A DNA stretch of 10,219 nucleotides from UBA7236 sp031372705 (GTDB taxonomy: Bacteria; Bacteroidota; Bacteroidia; Chitinophagales; BACL12), in NCBI GenBank assembly GCA_031372705.1, contig JANMLV010000203.1:1-10219 (forward strand), read 5' to 3'. This document shows positions 7,462 through 10,219 of this stretch, piece after piece; the first letter of the stretch is position 1, and each line of letters starts with the position of its first letter. The notes beneath the pieces were generated by a model, which did not search any database, was not told the origin of the DNA, and was given only the letters and a program-made list of their open reading frames with translations. A program made the position numbers and the translations under genes.

Positions 7462-8325
7462 ATGAACGTAAAATTACCGCTATTTATCTGCTTTTTATAC
7501 TCTGCAACCGCATTTTCACAGGGCACTTTGTATACAAAAGGCATTTTTTCATATAAAGATTCACTAAAAATTCCATCCACCTACGAAATTGGTCCCGGTC
7601 AATTAACGAAAGATGGTAGTGCTTTTATTTTAGGATTGCTCGATGGGGAGTTGGATGAATACTATAATTTGCATTCCGATATCTATGCTTACAGCCTCAA
7701 TCCTCTCGATAGCAACAACCGTATAAAGCCTTTTAAACTGCCGAATGCGCCCGATTCGGTGCGTTATTTTCAATGTACAGCTTCCGATGGAAATAACACC
7801 TTGGTTTACGTAGTAAATGCATTTGCAGGCTGGAACGACAACGAATTAGGCATTGCCGAGAAGCAAGCCGATGGAAGCTACAAGCATATTCGTATGCTTA
7901 CCGAATTGAACGACCCACTACAAAGTGATGCCTATCCTTGGATTTCGGGTGATGGATTAAGTATCTATTACAATCGCAACTTCAAAATGATGTATGCCAA
8001 ACGCAATTCAATTGGTGAAAAATTCTCACAGCCAAAAGAAATTGATTTTGAAGGCGAAGTGCAGCTCGAAATTGTTAGTTGCTGGCTTACGCCTGATGAA
8101 AAAACAATGTTTATTGTTGCTAATAACGTTATTTACCGTTCATCACGAAAAACAGTAGACGACAAATTTTCATTTCCTGAAGTAATGACCGACGAATTCA
8201 AGCAATTTTATTTTATTGCAGGAATCAGCTTTTTAGCGGATAGAAAAACCATGTATATTTATTACTCCACGGAACACAAACAAAGTATTTTGAGTTATAA
8301 ACTAATTAACGGAAAAGCCTGGTAA
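7462..8325 (+). CDS. Secreted PD40/TolB-like beta-propeller protein
   Basis: An exported protein of 287 residues with signal peptide 1-19 (cleavage AFS|QG, typical of Bacteroidota). The mature part contains at least five blade-like repeats of about 50 residues, each with a Gly/Asp turn followed by a hydrophobic strand: LTKDGSAFILGL (48-59), TASDGNNTLVYVV (106-118), ISGDGLSIYYNR (161-172), LTPDEKTMFIVANN (209-222) and LADRKTMYIYYS (258-269). These fit the PD40/WD40-like propeller pattern (D-G-x-x-hydrophobic-Y/F). Such proteins usually mediate protein or cell-wall contacts; no catalytic residues are evident. A TTG six bases earlier (7456) would add only two residues; the ATG gives a normal signal peptide. 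The stop is next to the following lipoprotein gene, whose true start probably overlaps it, suggesting co-transcription. Family assignment is from repeat pattern, not from close similarity. Confidence 0.8.
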   Translation: MNVKLPLFICFLYSATAFSQGTLYTKGIFSYKDSLKIPSTYEIGPGQLTKDGSAFILGLLDGELDEYYNLHSDIYAYSLNPLDSNNRIKPFKLPNAPDSVRYFQCTASDGNNTLVYVVNAFAGWNDNELGIAEKQADGSYKHIRMLTELNDPLQSDAYPWISGDGLSIYYNRNFKMMYAKRNSIGEKFSQPKEIDFEGEVQLEIVSCWLTPDEKTMFIVANNVIYRSSRKTVDDKFSFPEVMTDEFKQFYFIAGISFLADRKTMYIYYSTEHKQSILSYKLINGKAW

Positions 8326-8864
8326 CGCGATATTTAACATATTTATTCGCGCTTACATTGCTAATTGGCAGTGGCTGTGCAACTGATGAAGACAATCCCG
8401 ATTACACTAATTTTCATGCCGTTGTAAAAAGGGGTGCTTTTGAATGCCAAATTCCGAATTATCTTAAACAGGATAAAAAACTGAATCCGAAAGCCGCTAT
8501 AGCATTCGCAGATAGCTTGAATAATACTTTTTTAATGATTATCCGTGAAGAAATTCCCGATACAGAAGATGATAATATTGTAATAACATCCGAAAACTAT
8601 CATCGTTTCGCAGTTACCGGAATCACCAATACATTTACAGATTTTGATATTTTAAAAACCGATACATTGATGCTCAACTTAGTGCCCGCTGAAATGAGTG
8701 AAATTAAAGGGGAATTTGCCGGTCATAAATTATATTACTGCATTACTACATTAAAAACGGAATTGTATTTTTATCAAATTATTGGATGGACCTTATTCGA
8801 CAAAAAAAGCAGCATTGGTGTTGATTTGCGCAATGCAGCCCTGTCATTCCTACCAATTGAATAA
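8325..8864 (+). CDS. Small lipoprotein with PsbP/Mog1-like appearance; non-canonical start
   Basis: Function not recognised. The first ATG/GTG/TTG in frame is TTG at 8358, but starting there removes most of the signal peptide. Reading from ACG at 8325 gives a good lipoprotein leader, [M]RYLTYLFALTLLIGSGC, with lipidated Cys18, followed by acidic ATDEDN, which resembles Bacteroidota surface-export signals. The frame is open back to 8310 and contains CTG at 8319 as another option. ACG at 8325 overlaps the preceding stop as TAACG, one base from the classic coupling sequence TAATG. The mature domain (to residue 179) has the pattern FECQIPNYL, a short hydrophobic strand FLMIIREEI, LYYCITT, and YFYQIIGWTLFD ending in a SFLP tail, resembling the PsbP/Mog1 type of small beta-sheet domain (tentative). 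It lies between two other exported-protein genes. Confidence 0.72.
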   Translation, partial: TRYLTYLFALTLLIGSGCATDEDNPDYTNFHAVVKRGAFECQIPNYLKQDKKLNPKAAIAFADSLNNTFLMIIREEIPDTEDDNIVITSENYHRFAVTGITNTFTDFDILKTDTLMLNLVPAEMSEIKGEFAGHKLYYCITTLKTELYFYQIIGWTLFDKKSSIGVDLRNAALSFLPIE

Positions 8865-8889
8865 ATGTATCAGCAGTGGCGTATCTTTG
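8857..8889 (+). promoter_or_regulatory. Promoter for the DUF4412-like lipoprotein (-33 TTG, -7 TATCTTTG)
   Basis: TTG (8857-8859) and TATCTTTG (8882-8889) are separated by 22 nt, within the Flavobacterium-type TTG-N17-23-TAnnTTTG pattern. The -33 part lies inside the 3' end of the previous gene. The ATG at 8903 is 13 nt past the -7 element. The GTG at 8876 lies upstream of the -7 element, so this promoter's transcript would not contain it. Confidence 0.6.
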
Positions 8890-8902
8890 TGCAAAATTTG
8901 AA

Positions 8903-9637
8903 ATGACTCCAATAAAATTAATAATTACAATAAGTATTAGCTGCTTATTATTTGCAGGCTGTAAAGATGCTGAATTGCAGCAAACTAAAACTGAATCAGA
9001 ACCGGCACGCAAGTTATTTTATGGTCAAATTACTTATTCTTCAACTGTAAGTACACCCGATAGCGTTCTTGCACAATCACTCAATACTTTTAGTCCGGGT
9101 TTAATTGAGATTTATATTGATACCAATAAATTCCGCATGATAGAACACGGCGGGTTATCGCATGGCAACGTGATTATTTTTACCGATGTAAAGGAAGTTT
9201 GGCAATTAGATACCACCAAAAAAATTGCACATTTAGGCGAATATTCCGACTTAGGTGACCCAAGTGGAGCCCTAAAAACTACTATGCCCGATCATTTTGA
9301 ACCAACAGTAGAAAAAACAACTGATACCGCTACTATTTGCGGATATATGTGCGATAAGTATAAAATTATTCGCTCAGGTTTTATCCCGGTAAATGACCAA
9401 GCATTTATTTGGGTGGCAAGAACGCTCGACTTCCCTCCTGCTCGATATGATATTCAAACAGAAATTAATCGTTCAGCAGTGCCGGCTCCATTATATTTAG
9501 GATACGAAACCGGTGCGGTTATGCGTTTACAAGTAATTACTAAATCATATTCCAGAACTTTTGAGGTTACGCAATTAAAGGAACAGTATTTTCCTACAGG
9601 TATATTCGAAATTCCGGCAAATTATCAAAAAAAATGA
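8903..9637 (+). CDS. DUF4412-like lipoprotein
   Basis: A lipoprotein of 244 residues with leader 1-19 and lipidated Cys20 (LLFAGC), followed by KDAEL, a charged stretch compatible with surface export. The mature domain begins with YGQITYSSTVS (40-50), then IEIYIDTNKFRMIE (68-81), a DVKEVWQLDTTKKIAH strand pair (95-110) and TATICGYMCDKYKIIRSG (142-159), whose GYxCxKYxI motif is characteristic of DUF4412/LolA-fold-like Bacteroidota proteins. Cys146 and Cys150 lie close together. The domain's role is unknown; LolA-like folds often bind lipids or hydrophobic ligands (inference). I chose ATG 8903 over GTG 8876 because of the signal peptide and the promoter position. The stop overlaps the next gene's start by 4 nt (ATGA), so these two are coupled. 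Confidence 0.85.
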   Translation: MTPIKLIITISISCLLFAGCKDAELQQTKTESEPARKLFYGQITYSSTVSTPDSVLAQSLNTFSPGLIEIYIDTNKFRMIEHGGLSHGNVIIFTDVKEVWQLDTTKKIAHLGEYSDLGDPSGALKTTMPDHFEPTVEKTTDTATICGYMCDKYKIIRSGFIPVNDQAFIWVARTLDFPPARYDIQTEINRSAVPAPLYLGYETGAVMRLQVITKSYSRTFEVTQLKEQYFPTGIFEIPANYQKK

Positions 9638-10219
9638 TGCGAGCAATATTATATTCATTTCTATTTTTTGCAGCACAGCAAATAAATGCGCAGCAATATC
9701 AAGTTGAAATAATTGAAACTAATGTTAATACAAGCATTCGTGGATTATTTGCATTAAATGATTCTATTATTTGGGCAAGCGGAAGCAATGGCTTTGTTGG
9801 AAAATCAACAAATGGCGGTAAATCATGGTCGTTTAATCAAATTGCCGGATACGACAGCGCAGAGCTTCGCGATATCGAATTGTTTGATGAAAATACAATA
9901 TTAGTAATGAGCAGTGTGCAACCGGCTTGCATTTTAAAATCTGTTGATGCAGGAAAAACATGGAAGGAAGTATTTCGAGATAATCGTCCGGAAGCATTTT
10001 TAGATGCAATGGATTATAATGGTAAAAAAGGCATTTGTTTGGGCGACCCAATTGCTAATGAATTCTTATTATTAAAAACTACCAATAAAGGTGATACTTG
10101 GTCCAACATTACCGGATGTAAAGCAAAAGACAGTATTGCTGCATTTGCAGCAAGCGGAACAACTATAAAAATGATTGACAATAAAGTAATTTATTTTGCC
10201 ACAGGCGGAAGCGATGCTT
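9634..10219 (+). CDS. YCF48/BNR-type beta-propeller exported protein, 3'-truncated by window edge
   Basis: The 5' part (195 complete codons) of an exported beta-propeller protein that continues past the window. The signal peptide MMRAILYSFLFFAAQQINA is followed by QQ at the mature end. Three Asp-box repeats are visible about 45 residues apart: STNGGKSW (58-65), SVDAGKTW (103-110) and TTNKGDTW (149-156). Between them is FRDNRPEAFLDAMDYNGKKG (114-133), with a GDPI segment (137-140), typical of the Bacteroidota proteins annotated as oxidoreductase or photosystem II stability/assembly factor-like (YCF48 family). These names are historical; the fold suggests a binding scaffold. The start overlaps the previous stop as ATGA; a second ATG follows at once (9637) in the same frame. 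There is no stop before 10219. Confidence 0.88.
   Translation, partial: MMRAILYSFLFFAAQQINAQQYQVEIIETNVNTSIRGLFALNDSIIWASGSNGFVGKSTNGGKSWSFNQIAGYDSAELRDIELFDENTILVMSSVQPACILKSVDAGKTWKEVFRDNRPEAFLDAMDYNGKKGICLGDPIANEFLLLKTTNKGDTWSNITGCKAKDSIAAFAASGTTIKMIDNKVIYFATGGSDA

Noticed and set aside
8876..8902. GTG at 8876 as start of the DUF4412-like lipoprotein
   Set aside because: It lies upstream of the TATCTTTG -7 element and adds a nine-residue polar extension before an already complete lipoprotein leader.
8779..9012. Minus-strand open frame of 77 codons
   Set aside because: Antisense to two exported-protein genes and their promoter; low-complexity composition without recognisable features.
9833..10051. 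Minus-strand open frame of 72 codons
   Set aside because: Antisense to the Asp-box propeller gene, whose coding quality is clear from three repeats and a signal peptide.

Overview
The window looks like chromosomal DNA of a member of the Bacteroidota, probably of the Chitinophagales/Sphingobacteriia type. This rests on the AT-rich base composition, a truncated TonB-dependent receptor with a typical Bacteroidota plug, a LytS/LytTR two-component pair, many exported proteins and lipoproteins, promoter-like TAnnTTTG -7 elements, and a lack of clear Shine-Dalgarno sequences. No RNA gene, insertion sequence, CRISPR array or phage gene was seen.

Left part (1-3743, + strand): the 3' portion of a TonB-dependent outer-membrane receptor is followed after 3 nt by a LytS-type membrane sensor kinase, which overlaps a LytTR response regulator by 4 nt (ATGA). 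This is one transcription unit linking outer-membrane uptake or sensing to gene control. No SusD-like partner lies downstream of the receptor, so it is not a classical polysaccharide utilisation locus.

Middle (3744-6162): a 130-nt intergenic region holds a 14-bp perfect palindrome flanked by two near-identical 10-bp direct repeats, then a TAnnTTTG element 7 nt before the next start codon. It precedes a 762-residue lipoprotein with an N-terminal alpha/beta-like region, a peptidase-MA-like domain that has lost HExxH, and a C-terminal GH113-like TIM barrel with both catalytic Glu candidates. A working hypothesis is that the upstream LytTR regulator controls this gene.

Right part (6168-10219): a two-gene minus-strand operon (a 4-TM protein and a small secreted helical protein) converges on the lipoprotein gene with only 5 nt between stops. 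It diverges, with 35 nt between start codons, from a plus-strand series of exported proteins: a PD40-type beta-propeller, a lipoprotein whose signal peptide requires a non-canonical start (ACG at 8325 or CTG at 8319), a DUF4412-like lipoprotein with its own promoter-like element, and the 5' part of a YCF48/BNR-type beta-propeller protein that runs off the window. Most of these have no assignable biochemical role; nearly all products in the window are predicted to act in the envelope.
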